Below, piece after piece: positions 1 through 7,632 of a stretch of 15,365 nt of DNA. The notes under the pieces are model-generated. The model saw only the letters and a program-made list of their open reading frames with translations, was not told the DNA's origin and did no database searches. This DNA comes from Alphaproteobacteria bacterium (lineage in GTDB: Bacteria > Pseudomonadota > Alphaproteobacteria > Puniceispirillales > Puniceispirillaceae), in the NCBI GenBank assembly GCA_016780695.1, contig JADHLK010000018.1, positions 1 through 15,365 on the forward strand, in the 5' to 3' direction. Within the stretch, counting starts at the first letter, position 1. Each line of letters opens with the position of its first letter. The translations under genes and the position numbers were made by a program.

Positions 1-127
1 ACATATTCTGCGGCTTGAACGGACACACCGCCACCCCCTGATTGGCCAGCAGGCGGCACAGCCCGGCGACCAGCAGGGATTTGCCTACGCCTGATCCGGT
101 TCCCATGAACATCAACGCAGCGGTCAT
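1..127 (-). CDS. cobQ: Cobyric acid synthase, N-terminal fragment (runs off the left edge)
   Basis: Only the first 42 codons are in the window. The reading frame starts at an ATG (127-125) behind a purine-rich GGGGGGTGGG ribosome-binding stretch. It shows a P-loop at residues 9-17 (GTGSGVGKS), then LLVAGLCRLLA, then PFKPQNM at residues 36-42. The combination of this P-loop with the PFKPQNM motif is diagnostic of CobQ/CbiP, the ATP- and glutamine-dependent amidotransferase that amidates four side chains of adenosylcobyrinic acid diamide in cobalamin synthesis in the cytoplasm. Residue 13 is Gly where family members that I recall have Asp or Asn. The gene follows soeC in the same direction after 65 bases; a weak hairpin lies in that gap. 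The family assignment is secure; completeness cannot be judged. Confidence 0.93.
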   Translation of the reverse strand, partial: MTAALMFMGTGSGVGKSLLVAGLCRLLANQGVAVCPFKPQNM

Positions 128-149
128 TGCCCACCCCCCAGATTTTTGC

Positions 150-176
150 AAAAATTTCAGCTCAGATGATCGCTGA
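150..176 (-). terminator. Weak putative intrinsic terminator after soeC
   Basis: On the minus strand a short stem (TCAGC pairing with GCTGA, 172-176 with 157-161, ten-base loop) is followed within three bases by five Ts (154-150). It lies between the soeC stop and the cobQ start. The stem is only five base pairs, so it may be inefficient or accidental; read-through into cobQ is quite possible. Confidence 0.3.
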
Positions 177-192
177 GGCCGGTTACCCCTTA

Positions 193-1092
193 TCAGGAAT
201 GGCGGCCATAATAAAGGCCCACAACATGCTCTGCCTCAGCAAAAAACAGCCAGCGCGCCGCAAAAACGCCGATAAGATGCACCGCCCCGGCCAGCCCGGC
301 TGCCAACAGGCCCGCCCCACCTGCCAGCAGGCCCGCCCCACTTGCCAACATGATCGCAGCAGGAAGAATGCTCATCCCCAGCAGGGCTATCACCCGCAAC
401 CGCAATGCGTGCTTGCGCCCGATGCGATAGACCATCTCATCCAGCAGGTAATTGCGGCCTGTATGGGGCGGCTCAAACAGACGCAGCTGACCGCGCCCGC
501 CAAGGCCCGTCGCACTCGCCAGCGTGGAACCGGCCTCAGCAAATCTCTGCCCGCCGCGATACCAGACCCAGAGCTGGGCCAGACCGGCCAGCCCAAACAG
601 CCCCGCAGCCAGCCCGGCCTGTGCCGTAATCAGCGCGCCGCCAGCCAAGGCCAGCAGGATAAACAGCACCACTGTGCCCGGCTGGTTCCAGCGGGGCACT
701 GTTTTCAGCTGCGAATAAATCATGGCTGTCGCCAGCACGGTCAGCAGGCTGAGCCCGGCCCCGGCGCGGCCCAGCCAAACCCAATCTTGAGCAAAAAAGA
801 CCTGCCGCAGCCCGAACAGACCCATCAGGCCCAAAGCCGCAACAGCCAAAATCGCCTCACGGCTTAGCCAGCTGGTCTGCCACTGGCTGAAGGCGCGCCA
901 GAAACGCTGCGGATTGCCCAAGTGAAAGGTTGAGGCAAGCAGCCCCCCGCCTGACAGGATAAAAGCCATGGCAAACAGCCAGAAACCGATCATTCCGCCG
1001 GTCTCGGCCTGCCCCAGACCCAGCCAGAACAGCATCCCGAAACCAAGGCCGGACAGAACAGTGAAAATAATGACAGACGGGGCCGGATTCAT
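193..1092 (-). CDS. soeC: SoeC-like membrane anchor subunit (DmsC family) of sulfite dehydrogenase
   Basis: A 299-residue, strongly hydrophobic protein with about eight membrane-spanning segments, starting with an uncleaved hydrophobic stretch (residues 7-29) and ending in a short charged tail. Length, hydrophobicity pattern and position after a ferredoxin-like subunit match the DmsC/NrfD-like anchors. In SoeABC enzymes this subunit passes electrons from sulfite oxidation to quinone in the inner membrane. Its ATG (1092) lies one base after the soeB stop, so translation is probably coupled. Near the C-terminus (about residues 250-265) a Gly/Ala/Leu-rich repeated segment corresponds to a 21-base tandem repeat in the DNA. 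The anchor family is clear. The name soeC depends on the neighbouring catalytic subunit; a DMSO-reductase-type anchor is the alternative. Confidence 0.82.
   Translation of the reverse strand: MNPAPSVIIFTVLSGLGFGMLFWLGLGQAETGGMIGFWLFAMAFILSGGGLLASTFHLGNPQRFWRAFSQWQTSWLSREAILAVAALGLMGLFGLRQVFFAQDWVWLGRAGAGLSLLTVLATAMIYSQLKTVPRWNQPGTVVLFILLALAGGALITAQAGLAAGLFGLAGLAQLWVWYRGGQRFAEAGSTLASATGLGGRGQLRLFEPPHTGRNYLLDEMVYRIGRKHALRLRVIALLGMSILPAAIMLASGAGLLAGGAGLLAAGLAGAVHLIGVFAARWLFFAEAEHVVGLYYGRHS
301..342 (-). repeat. 21-bp tandem duplication inside soeC
   Basis: Two adjacent 21-base units (301-321 and 322-342) differ at only two positions, and a truncated third copy (TGCCAACA) begins at 343. The unit is a whole number of codons and encodes a repeated seven-residue (G/S)GAGLLA segment in a predicted transmembrane helix, so the frame is kept. 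Confidence 0.85.
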
Positions 1093-1093
1093 C

Positions 1094-1840
1094 TCATAAT
1101 TTCTCCAAAGCCTTATCCAGCCATTTCAGGAACCCTTCTGGTTCTTCTGCTACAACTGGCAGCACATCCCCCGCCTCCGGCTGATCCAGCCAACGATCCT
1201 TGATGCGCGGCAGGAGATATTTATTCACCGGTTTGGTTCCCTGCTCCGGCATCAGATCGACCGCTTCCCGCTCAGCCACCAGCTGGCTGACCGCACTGTT
1301 CGGGTCGCCGAAATCGCCGAAATGGCGCGCTCCGGTGGGACAGCTGCGCACACAGGCCGGTATCTGATCCTCTGCTGCCAGATTTTCATTATAGATGCGG
1401 TCCACGCACAGGGTACATTTTTTCATCACCCCTTCGGCCTGATCCATCTCTCGCGCGCCATAAGGACAGGCCCAGGCACACAGCCCGCAGCCGATACACG
1501 CCTCTTCATTGACCAGCACAATCCCGTCTTCTGCCCGCTTATAGCTGGCCCCGGTCGGACAGACGGTCACGCACGGGGCGGTTTCACAATGCAGACAGGA
1601 TTTTGGAAAATGCACATTCTGGGCCGGGCCGTCCTCTAGTTCTATCTCAAAGGAATGCACCCGGTTCAGAAAACTGCCTACCGGATTTTCCCCATAGGCA
1701 TCCATATCCGAGAGCGGCGCGCCATAATTTTCTGTATTCCAGCCCTTGCAGGAAATCACGCAAGCATGACACCCGACACAAATATCGAGATCAATAACCA
1801 ATCCCAGTTTTTTATCAGATGCTGGCGGTAATTGTGTCAT
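1094..1840 (-). CDS. soeB: SoeB-like iron-sulfur electron-transfer subunit with four [4Fe-4S] clusters
   Basis: A 248-residue ferredoxin-type subunit of the DmsB/PhsB/SoeB group. Sixteen cysteines are in four groups: C21, C24, C27, C31; C82, C85, C90, C94; C115, C118, C121, C125; and C142, C145, C163, C167. This is the usual arrangement for four [4Fe-4S] clusters. No Tat or Sec signal is present, which fits a subunit on the cytoplasmic side of the membrane. The expected role is to carry electrons from the molybdenum site of SoeA to the SoeC anchor. The start ATG overlaps the soeA stop as ATGA (1840-1837), preceded by AGGTGAG, and the stop is one base before soeC. Translational coupling of all three subunits is therefore likely. 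The biochemical class is certain; the substrate is inferred from SoeA. Confidence 0.87.
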   Translation of the reverse strand: MTQLPPASDKKLGLVIDLDICVGCHACVISCKGWNTENYGAPLSDMDAYGENPVGSFLNRVHSFEIELEDGPAQNVHFPKSCLHCETAPCVTVCPTGASYKRAEDGIVLVNEEACIGCGLCAWACPYGAREMDQAEGVMKKCTLCVDRIYNENLAAEDQIPACVRSCPTGARHFGDFGDPNSAVSQLVAEREAVDLMPEQGTKPVNKYLLPRIKDRWLDQPEAGDVLPVVAEEPEGFLKWLDKALEKL

Positions 1841-4680
1841 CTCTCACCTGCCTTTTTTTGCGGGCTTTGCTGGTCCGGGCCACTTTGCTGGCGCACAGTT
1901 TGCGGCCCGCGGCCAACAGGTGATTTCTGCGGTGGAAAATGCGGCTGTGATTCAGCGGGCGGCTCAGTCTTTTCAATAGCAACCCGCAGGTCAAACCAAG
2001 CCGCCTGGCCGGTCACCGGATCTGAATTGGCCCAGCGCAACCCATCTCCTTTTGGTGGCAGCAATTCATGGATGAGATGGTTCAGCAAAAACCCCTTACT
2101 GGCTTCCGGGGCTTTTTCATCCAGCGCCCAGGCCCCCTTGCGCTTGCCTATCGCATTCCAGGTCCAGACTGTCTTGCTGTTCAGCCCGGCCATGCGCGCC
2201 ACCGGCACGGTAATTGAACCATGCGGCGATGTGACCTCAGCCCAATCTCCCTCGGCAAAGCCTTTTTCCTGCCAAATCTGTTCCGGCAGATAGAGCGGGT
2301 TTATACCATGTATCTGACGCAGCCAGGCATTTTGCGTGCCCCAAGAATGATACATCGCCATCGGACGCTGGGTCAGCGCATGATAGGGATAGTCTGCTGT
2401 CTCCTCTTGCGGGGCATACCAGAGGGGCAGCGGGTCCAGCTGGGCCTTGATGCGGGCACGCAGATGATCCGGGGGCTGGCGCGTTCCATGCCCCTCAGCT
2501 GCCAGCTGGAACCGGCGCAGCGGCTCTGACCAGAGATCAAAAAGATAGAATTGCGGCGCATCATACAGCCCGGTTTCCACTGCCCAATCCTGATAAGCCT
2601 TGTTCCAGGGTTTGAAATAGAGCGCCTCTTGCGGGATATGGGCGGTAAAAAAACTGCCATTGTCTATATAGGTCTGCAGCTGCGTCTCATTCACCTCACC
2701 GCGGCCTGATTTTTCGCCTTTTTTGCCACGCCAGCCCGCCAGCGGGCCAATGCCGGGCCGCCTTTCATGATGGGTGATATAATCGGCATAATCAGCATAT
2801 TTCTGGCTGCCATCTTCCTTTACAAAGCCCTGCAATCCCAGACGCGCGCCCAGATCACACAAGACTGACTGAAAGCCGCGCACATCCCGGTCCGGCTCAA
2901 TCACTGGCCAGCGGATCGCATCAGCTGCTGCATCCGCCTCGGAAATCGGCCTGTCCAGCAGAGAGATGCAATCATGGCGTTCCAGATAGGTGGTATCTGG
3001 CAGGATCAAATCTGCATAGGCAACCATCTCGGAGGAATAGGCATCTGAATAGATAATTTTCGGAATGACATAGCTGCCATCGGCATTAGTCGCGGTTAGC
3101 ATCTCCATCACCCCGCCACTATTCATTGAGCTGTTCCAGCTCATATTTGCCATATAGAGAAACAGCACATCCACCGGATAGGGATCGCCTGCATAGGCAT
3201 TGGAGATTACCATATGCATCAGCCCATGCGCCGACATCGGATTTTCCCATGAATAGGCCTTGTCAATGCGGGCCGGGCTGCCATCTTCTTTCAGGCACAG
3301 ATCATCCGGCCCCTCAACATAGCCCAGATGCGGGCCATCCAGCGGGGCCCCCGGGGTTACCTTGCAATGCGGTTTGGGATGGGCAGAAACCGGCTTTGGA
3401 TAGGGCGGCTTGAAGCGGAAGCCACCCGGCACTTCTACCGCACCCAGCAGGATTTGCAACAGATGCAACGCCCGGCAAGTCTGAAACCCGTTCGCATGGG
3501 CAGAAATGCCGCGCATCGCATGAAAGCTGACCGGCCGGCCCACCATTACCTCATGCGTTTCACCGCGAAAATCTGTCCAGCTTTGCTGTATCTCTATCGC
3601 TTCATCAAAGGCGGTGCGCGCCAGATCAGCCGCCAGCTTGCGAATTTGTCCCGGCTGCAACCCGCAGCGTTCGGCAACCTGTTCCGGGGCATAGGCCGGG
3701 TCCAGATATTTCGCCGCCATGCGGGCCATAACAGTGCGATGTGTGAGGCCATCCCTTTGCAGCTGACCATTCAGATCCGGGCGCACCCCTTTTGCGTCCC
3801 AGCGCGCCGGTTTGCCGGTATTTTTGTCAATGACCAGCTTGTTACCCTCTGCATCGCGCAGGAACAGACCATAGTCCGGGCTGCCGGGATCATCATTCAG
3901 CAGGAGCGGGGCATTGGTCCATCTGGACAGGTAATCCAGATCAATCTTGCCAGCCGCCATCAGACAATGCACCAGAGCCAGAATAAGCAGCCCATCTGTG
4001 CCCGGGGTAATGCCTATCCAATCATCTGCCACCGCATTATAGCCAGAGCGCACCGGATTAACGCCAATGATCCGCGCCCCGCGGGCCTTCAGCTTGCCAA
4101 TCCCCATCTTGATCGGGTTGGAATCATGATCCTCAGCCACCCCGAACAGCATAAACAGCTTGGTATTATCCCAGTCAGGCTGGCCAAATTCCCAGAACGC
4201 GCCGCCCATCGTATAGATGCCGCCTGCTGCCATATTGACTGAGCAAAAGCCACCATGCGCCGCATAGTTCGGCGTGCCGAAAGCCTGTGCCCAATAGCTG
4301 GTAAAACTCTGCGATTGATCGCGCCCGGTAAAAAAGGCCAGCTTTTCGGGATTTTCCCGATGCAGCGGGGCCAGCCAGCCCGTAGCCAGCTGCAAGGCTT
4401 CTTCCCAGCTGACAGGCTCAAACTCGCCAGAGCCACGCGGGCCCACCCGTTTCAGCGGCTGTTGCAGGCGCGATGGGGCCAGAACCTGCATAATTCCGGC
4501 ACTGCCCTTGGCACAGAGCACCCCCTGATTGACCGGATGATCCCGGTTGCCTTCGATATAGACAGGCTTGCCCTTTTTGAGATGCACATTAATGCCGCAC
4601 CGGCAGGCACACATATAACAGGTGGTTTGCCGGACCTCATCAGACGGGCGCGGCGACAAATTCAGCAAAGGTTCAGCCAT
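1837..4680 (-). CDS. soeA: SoeA-like molybdopterin oxidoreductase, probable sulfite dehydrogenase (quinone) catalytic subunit
   Basis: A roughly 947-residue member of the DMSO-reductase superfamily. Numbered from the upstream ATG at 4698, cysteines 27, 30, 34 and 62 form the N-terminal CxxCxxxCx(27)C [4Fe-4S] site, with the usual Lys two residues after the last Cys. The molybdopterin oxidoreductase core follows, and the C-terminal quarter is the dinucleotide-binding domain (from about YPYHALTQRP onward). There is no twin-arginine signal, so the enzyme should stay in the cytoplasm. That, the length and the SoeB/SoeC partners favour SoeABC, which oxidises sulfite to sulfate and reduces quinone, over periplasmic DMSO, tetrathionate or polysulfide enzymes. 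I chose the ATG at 4680 because AAGAAGGG lies just upstream; the in-frame ATG at 4698 has a poorer GGGGA site and cannot be excluded. Sulfite as substrate is inferred. Confidence 0.8.
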   Translation of the reverse strand: MAEPLLNLSPRPSDEVRQTTCYMCACRCGINVHLKKGKPVYIEGNRDHPVNQGVLCAKGSAGIMQVLAPSRLQQPLKRVGPRGSGEFEPVSWEEALQLATGWLAPLHRENPEKLAFFTGRDQSQSFTSYWAQAFGTPNYAAHGGFCSVNMAAGGIYTMGGAFWEFGQPDWDNTKLFMLFGVAEDHDSNPIKMGIGKLKARGARIIGVNPVRSGYNAVADDWIGITPGTDGLLILALVHCLMAAGKIDLDYLSRWTNAPLLLNDDPGSPDYGLFLRDAEGNKLVIDKNTGKPARWDAKGVRPDLNGQLQRDGLTHRTVMARMAAKYLDPAYAPEQVAERCGLQPGQIRKLAADLARTAFDEAIEIQQSWTDFRGETHEVMVGRPVSFHAMRGISAHANGFQTCRALHLLQILLGAVEVPGGFRFKPPYPKPVSAHPKPHCKVTPGAPLDGPHLGYVEGPDDLCLKEDGSPARIDKAYSWENPMSAHGLMHMVISNAYAGDPYPVDVLFLYMANMSWNSSMNSGGVMEMLTATNADGSYVIPKIIYSDAYSSEMVAYADLILPDTTYLERHDCISLLDRPISEADAAADAIRWPVIEPDRDVRGFQSVLCDLGARLGLQGFVKEDGSQKYADYADYITHHERRPGIGPLAGWRGKKGEKSGRGEVNETQLQTYIDNGSFFTAHIPQEALYFKPWNKAYQDWAVETGLYDAPQFYLFDLWSEPLRRFQLAAEGHGTRQPPDHLRARIKAQLDPLPLWYAPQEETADYPYHALTQRPMAMYHSWGTQNAWLRQIHGINPLYLPEQIWQEKGFAEGDWAEVTSPHGSITVPVARMAGLNSKTVWTWNAIGKRKGAWALDEKAPEASKGFLLNHLIHELLPPKGDGLRWANSDPVTGQAAWFDLRVAIEKTEPPAESQPHFPPQKSPVGRGPQTVRQQSGPDQQSPQKKAGER

Positions 4681-4768
4681 AAAACCCTTCTTTATCATTT
4701 GATATTCCCCATCAGCTCATGCCAGATGATAGGGATGGCAGGAAGTCCGCCTCTCTCTTTACTTTGAG

Positions 4769-5548
4769 TTAAGCTCCCGAACCCGGCCCTGTCAATGCTG
4801 CCAGCCAGCCCAAACTGTCCTCGGTCCGGCCAACCGGTCTGTATTCAGCCCCGAACCAGCCCTGATATCCCAGCCGGACAAATTCGGCCAGCAGCCAGCG
4901 ATAATCCAGCTCTCCGCATGAGGGCGGGCCGCGATGCGGAACAGCGGCAAATTGCACATGACCGATCAGGGGCTGGTATTGGCTGAAATAATGCACCAGA
5001 TCACCGCCCTGGCGTTGCAGGTGATAGCAATCAAACATGATTTTGATATGCGGGCTGGCCAGCTGATCAACCAGAGCAGCGGCCTGATCACTATTTTGCA
5101 GGAAATAGCCCGGCACATCATGCCGGTTTATCGGCTCAATCAGCAACCCCATCCCGGCCAGAGCCGCCTGATCAGCTGCCCAGCGCAGATTTTCGGCAAA
5201 GGTTTTTTCCGCCTCTGGCCCGCTGGCAACCCCGGCCATGATATGCAGCTGGCGCGCGCCTATCTGCTGGCCATATTCCAGACCCTGATGAATCGCCGCA
5301 CGGGCTTCTTCTTGCCTGCCGGGCAGGGCTGCCAGACCAAATTCCCCAGCCTCCGCCCGGCCGCGCACCGTATTCAGACACAGCATGGGCAGCCCAGTTT
5401 CGGCCAGCGCAGCCTGCAATTCTGTCTGATCGGTATCATAAGGCCAATGACATTCGACAGCCTGAAACCCGGCCTCGGCGGCTGCCCGGATTGCCGCGAC
5501 CAGCGGCCGATCAGTGAATAACAGGCCCAGATTGGCAGAAAAACGCAT
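4769..5548 (-). CDS. hyi: Hydroxypyruvate isomerase-like TIM-barrel protein
   Basis: A 259-residue xylose-isomerase-like TIM barrel of the Hyi/OtnI type. Probable metal and catalytic residues fall where the family has them: E138 (LIEPIN), D173 (MFDCYH), Q199 (GHVQF) and E235 (GAEYRP). Known members interconvert hydroxypyruvate and tartronate semialdehyde, the compound that glyoxylate carboligase makes from glyoxylate; others isomerise related sugar acids. I chose the ATG at 5548 because GAGAGGGGGA lies directly upstream and MRFSANL is the usual family N-terminus. The frame is open to an ATG at 5587, but that start adds 13 unlike residues and lies beside the candidate promoter. The gene follows the terminator of the purine operon and precedes soeA by 88 bases. 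A role downstream of purine-derived glyoxylate is plausible; the exact substrate is not certain. Confidence 0.8.
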   Translation of the reverse strand: MRFSANLGLLFTDRPLVAAIRAAAEAGFQAVECHWPYDTDQTELQAALAETGLPMLCLNTVRGRAEAGEFGLAALPGRQEEARAAIHQGLEYGQQIGARQLHIMAGVASGPEAEKTFAENLRWAADQAALAGMGLLIEPINRHDVPGYFLQNSDQAAALVDQLASPHIKIMFDCYHLQRQGGDLVHYFSQYQPLIGHVQFAAVPHRGPPSCGELDYRWLLAEFVRLGYQGWFGAEYRPVGRTEDSLGWLAALTGPGSGA

Positions 5549-5589
5549 TCCCCCTCTCCCCCTTTTTGGCAAAGCTGGTTTGTCCATAA

Positions 5590-5618
5590 TCTATAGAATA
5601 AAAGCAGGCTAAAAACAA
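5590..5618 (-). promoter_or_regulatory. Candidate sigma70-type promoter for hyi (and possibly soeABC)
   Basis: On the minus strand TTGTTT (5618-5613) and TATAGA (5595-5590) are separated by exactly 17 bases. They match three and four of six consensus positions. The -35 element overlaps the T-tract of the upstream terminator, and a transcript would start near 5583, shortly before the preferred hyi start at 5548. It is supported by spacing and position only. Confidence 0.4.
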
Positions 5619-5653
5619 AAACCGGGCCCCCTGATACAAGAACAAGGGGCCCG
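5611..5653 (-). terminator. Strong intrinsic terminator of the purine catabolic operon
   Basis: On the minus strand CGGGCCCC (5653-5646) pairs perfectly with GGGGCCCG (5630-5623) around a 15-base loop. It is followed by a T-rich tract, TTTTTGTTTTT (5621-5611). This is a textbook rho-independent terminator 36 bases after the permease stop. It should separate the permease operon from hyi-soeABC. Confidence 0.93.
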
Positions 5654-5688
5654 ATGTTACTTTTCAGGATAAGGCAAGCCGAACAGGC

Positions 5689-7047
5689 TTACTTTTCCGG
5701 CAGCTCCTCCGGCAGAACCAGATTCAGCACAATCGCCAGCACTGCTGCAGGCAGCAGGCCGGATACCATCAACAGCTTGGCTGTGCCTGGCAGATATTGC
5801 AGGGCCGCAGGCTCCATCTGCAGGCCAAGGCCGACAGACAGGGAGATGGCAAAGATCACCAGATTGCGGCGATTCCACTTCACTTGTGAGAGCATCGACA
5901 CACCTGCCGAAGCAACCATGCCGAACATGACGATAACCCCGCCGCCCAATACCTCGATCGGGATGGTAGAGATAATCGCCCCCACTTTCGGGATAAGGCC
6001 ACAGACCACCAGAATAATCGCCCCGATAGTCACCACCCCGCGGCTCATCACCCCGGTAATGGCAACCAGACCAACATTCTGGCTGAAAGAGGTGTTCGGC
6101 AGAGCCCCGAACAGGCCAGCAACGGCACTGCCCAGACCATCTGCATAGGTCGCCCCTTCAATTTCCTTGTCTGTTGCTTCACGGTTCGCACCACCGCGTG
6201 CAATGCCGGATACATCACCGACTGTTTCCACAGCCGAGACAAACGCCATCGCACACATACCGATAATTGCAGCCGCGGTGAATTCTATGCCGAATTTGAA
6301 CGGCACCGGAGCTGAAAAAGCGGCCGCCCGGCCGATACCGTCAAAGCTGACCATACCCATTGCCCAGGCAACGAGATAGCCAACGACCATGCCCCACAGG
6401 ACAGCCCCGACAGACAGCATTCCGCGGCTGAAAAATTTTAGCCCGAGCGTGACCACAATCACCACCCCGGCCACCAGCCAGTTATTAAAGCTGCCATATT
6501 CAGGCGTGCCCATCGCTGGCACACCGCCAGCCGCATATTGGATGCCGACCTTAATCAAGGCCAGACCAATCATCAGCACGACGAGGCCAGTCACCAACGG
6601 TGGGAAAGCAAAGCGAATACGACCGATGAAGGTGCCCAATACCGCATGGAACAGGCCCCCTACAACAACGCCACCCATCAGGATGGCAATCGCATCAACT
6701 CCCTTGCCCGCCACCAGCGGGATCATGATCGGCACAAAGGCAAAGCTGGTTCCCTGAACCACCGGCAAGCGCGCGCCGACCGGGCCAAAACCGATTGTCT
6801 GAAACAGGGTGGCGATACCGGCAAACAGCATCGACATCTGTATCATATAGATCATGAGCGGAAAATCGGGTGAATTGGACCCGAAACCGAAACCCGCCGC
6901 ACCGGCCACAATAATTGCTGGCGTCACATTCGAAATGAACATTGCCAGAATATGCTGGATCCCAAGTGGGATCGCCTGTGCCATCGGCGGGGTGTAATTG
7001 GGATCTGCCAGTTGTTTGGCTGTTCCCAGTGAAGTATTAGCTGCCAT
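5689..7047 (-). CDS. NCS2-family nucleobase permease, probably xanthine/uric acid transporter
   Basis: A 452-residue polytopic inner-membrane protein of the nucleobase:cation symporter-2 family (typical length), with about 14 hydrophobic segments. Family signatures are the Q31-H32 pair in the first membrane segment (GIQHILAMF), E274 and D278 in SAVETVGD, and Q323-N324 in the NTSFSQNVG motif. These are equivalent to purine-binding positions studied in XanQ and UapA. The acidic ETVGD site and the placement after allantoin-degrading enzymes favour proton-coupled uptake of xanthine or urate over uracil; the precise substrate is inferred. Translation starts at the ATG at 7047 behind AAAGGGGGA. It is the last gene of the puuE-allE-allA operon, 64 bases after allA, and is followed by the strong terminator. 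Confidence 0.88.
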   Translation of the reverse strand: MAANTSLGTAKQLADPNYTPPMAQAIPLGIQHILAMFISNVTPAIIVAGAAGFGFGSNSPDFPLMIYMIQMSMLFAGIATLFQTIGFGPVGARLPVVQGTSFAFVPIMIPLVAGKGVDAIAILMGGVVVGGLFHAVLGTFIGRIRFAFPPLVTGLVVLMIGLALIKVGIQYAAGGVPAMGTPEYGSFNNWLVAGVVIVVTLGLKFFSRGMLSVGAVLWGMVVGYLVAWAMGMVSFDGIGRAAAFSAPVPFKFGIEFTAAAIIGMCAMAFVSAVETVGDVSGIARGGANREATDKEIEGATYADGLGSAVAGLFGALPNTSFSQNVGLVAITGVMSRGVVTIGAIILVVCGLIPKVGAIISTIPIEVLGGGVIVMFGMVASAGVSMLSQVKWNRRNLVIFAISLSVGLGLQMEPAALQYLPGTAKLLMVSGLLPAAVLAIVLNLVLPEELPEK

Positions 7048-7111
7048 TTTGTCCCCCTTTTGCTAGCTAATATTGGATTTGAGTCTGGTTTCCAGATATT
7101 TTGGAACTTAA

Positions 7112-7609
7112 TCAGTCTTTCTGAACAACCATAAAAGGCTCCTCAAACCAGAACTCCTCCAGATTGTCCCCGCTGCCAATACGGTCAATGACCGCGAACA
7201 GCCCGGGACTGTGCAGGGGTGTCAAGACACCATGCCATATATTGCGGTGAAAACTCACCGCATGATGTGCCGGGATCAGAAAAGCTCTTGGGAAACTAGG
7301 CCGCTCCCCCACATCTGTTGCGACTATAACCAAAAAGGGATTCTCTGTCATGGGAATAAAACTTTGACTGCCCAGAGGGTGCCTTTCCATCATATCCAGC
7401 CGATAGGGAAAAGCCCGCTTTTCTGCCAAAAACAAGCTGATCCCAGCACGCCCATCAGAAACATCCAGCTGCGCCAGATCATGCCAGCGTCCGCATTTTC
7501 CCTGGTTAATAATCATATCTGGCGAGCCTTCAGTCGCCAGCAAATCGCCAAAAGGCGCGAATGAGCCCTTTTCGGCGGTTTCGGTGAAGATATGGCGGTT
7601 TTCCGGCAT
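7112..7609 (-). CDS. allA: Ureidoglycolate lyase
   Basis: A 165-residue cupin-like AllA-family protein of normal length. Diagnostic segments are MERHPLGSQSF (74-84), HRNIWHGVL (121-129) and DRIGSGDNLEE (142-152). The enzyme splits (S)-ureidoglycolate into glyoxylate and urea in the cytoplasm, the final ring-derived step of allantoin breakdown. It lies 23 bases after allE, whose product leads to ureidoglycolate, and 64 bases before the permease, so all are probably co-transcribed. The ribosome-binding site is weak (AGAG three bases from the ATG), which may mean dependence on translation of allE. A urease or another urea user is not in the window. The assignment is firm. Confidence 0.93.
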   Translation of the reverse strand: MPENRHIFTETAEKGSFAPFGDLLATEGSPDMIINQGKCGRWHDLAQLDVSDGRAGISLFLAEKRAFPYRLDMMERHPLGSQSFIPMTENPFLVIVATDVGERPSFPRAFLIPAHHAVSFHRNIWHGVLTPLHSPGLFAVIDRIGSGDNLEEFWFEEPFMVVQKD

Positions 7610-7632
7610 AGTCTCTGGCTATTCTTTTCTGG

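Noticed and set aside
128..192. Cobalamin riboswitch ahead of cobQ
   Set aside because: The gap is only 65 bases, far too short, and lacks a B12-box-like sequence.
127..867. Plus-strand open frame of 246 codons opposite soeC, apparently rich in repeats
   Set aside because: The Gln/Ala/Arg repeats are only the 21-bp tandem repeat of soeC read backwards. The minus-strand membrane protein is the real gene.
3328..4242. Plus-strand open frame of 304 codons opposite soeA
   Set aside because: It is antisense to the conserved molybdoenzyme core, and its composition (rich in R, H, Q) is typical of a mirror frame.
4699..4768. Possible hairpin (TGCCA/TGGCA) or riboswitch between hyi and soeA
   Set aside because: The arms are short, the loop is long, no T-run follows, and no known riboswitch core is recognisable. 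It is best treated as a plain spacer.
5549..5587. ATG at 5587 as the hyi start
   Set aside because: It adds 13 residues without family likeness, lies beside the candidate -10 element, and has a worse ribosome site than the ATG at 5548.
7084..7096. Hairpin TCTGG-TTT-CCAGA between allA and the permease gene
   Set aside because: The five-base-pair stem has no T-run and does not extend. It is too weak to call a terminator or attenuator.
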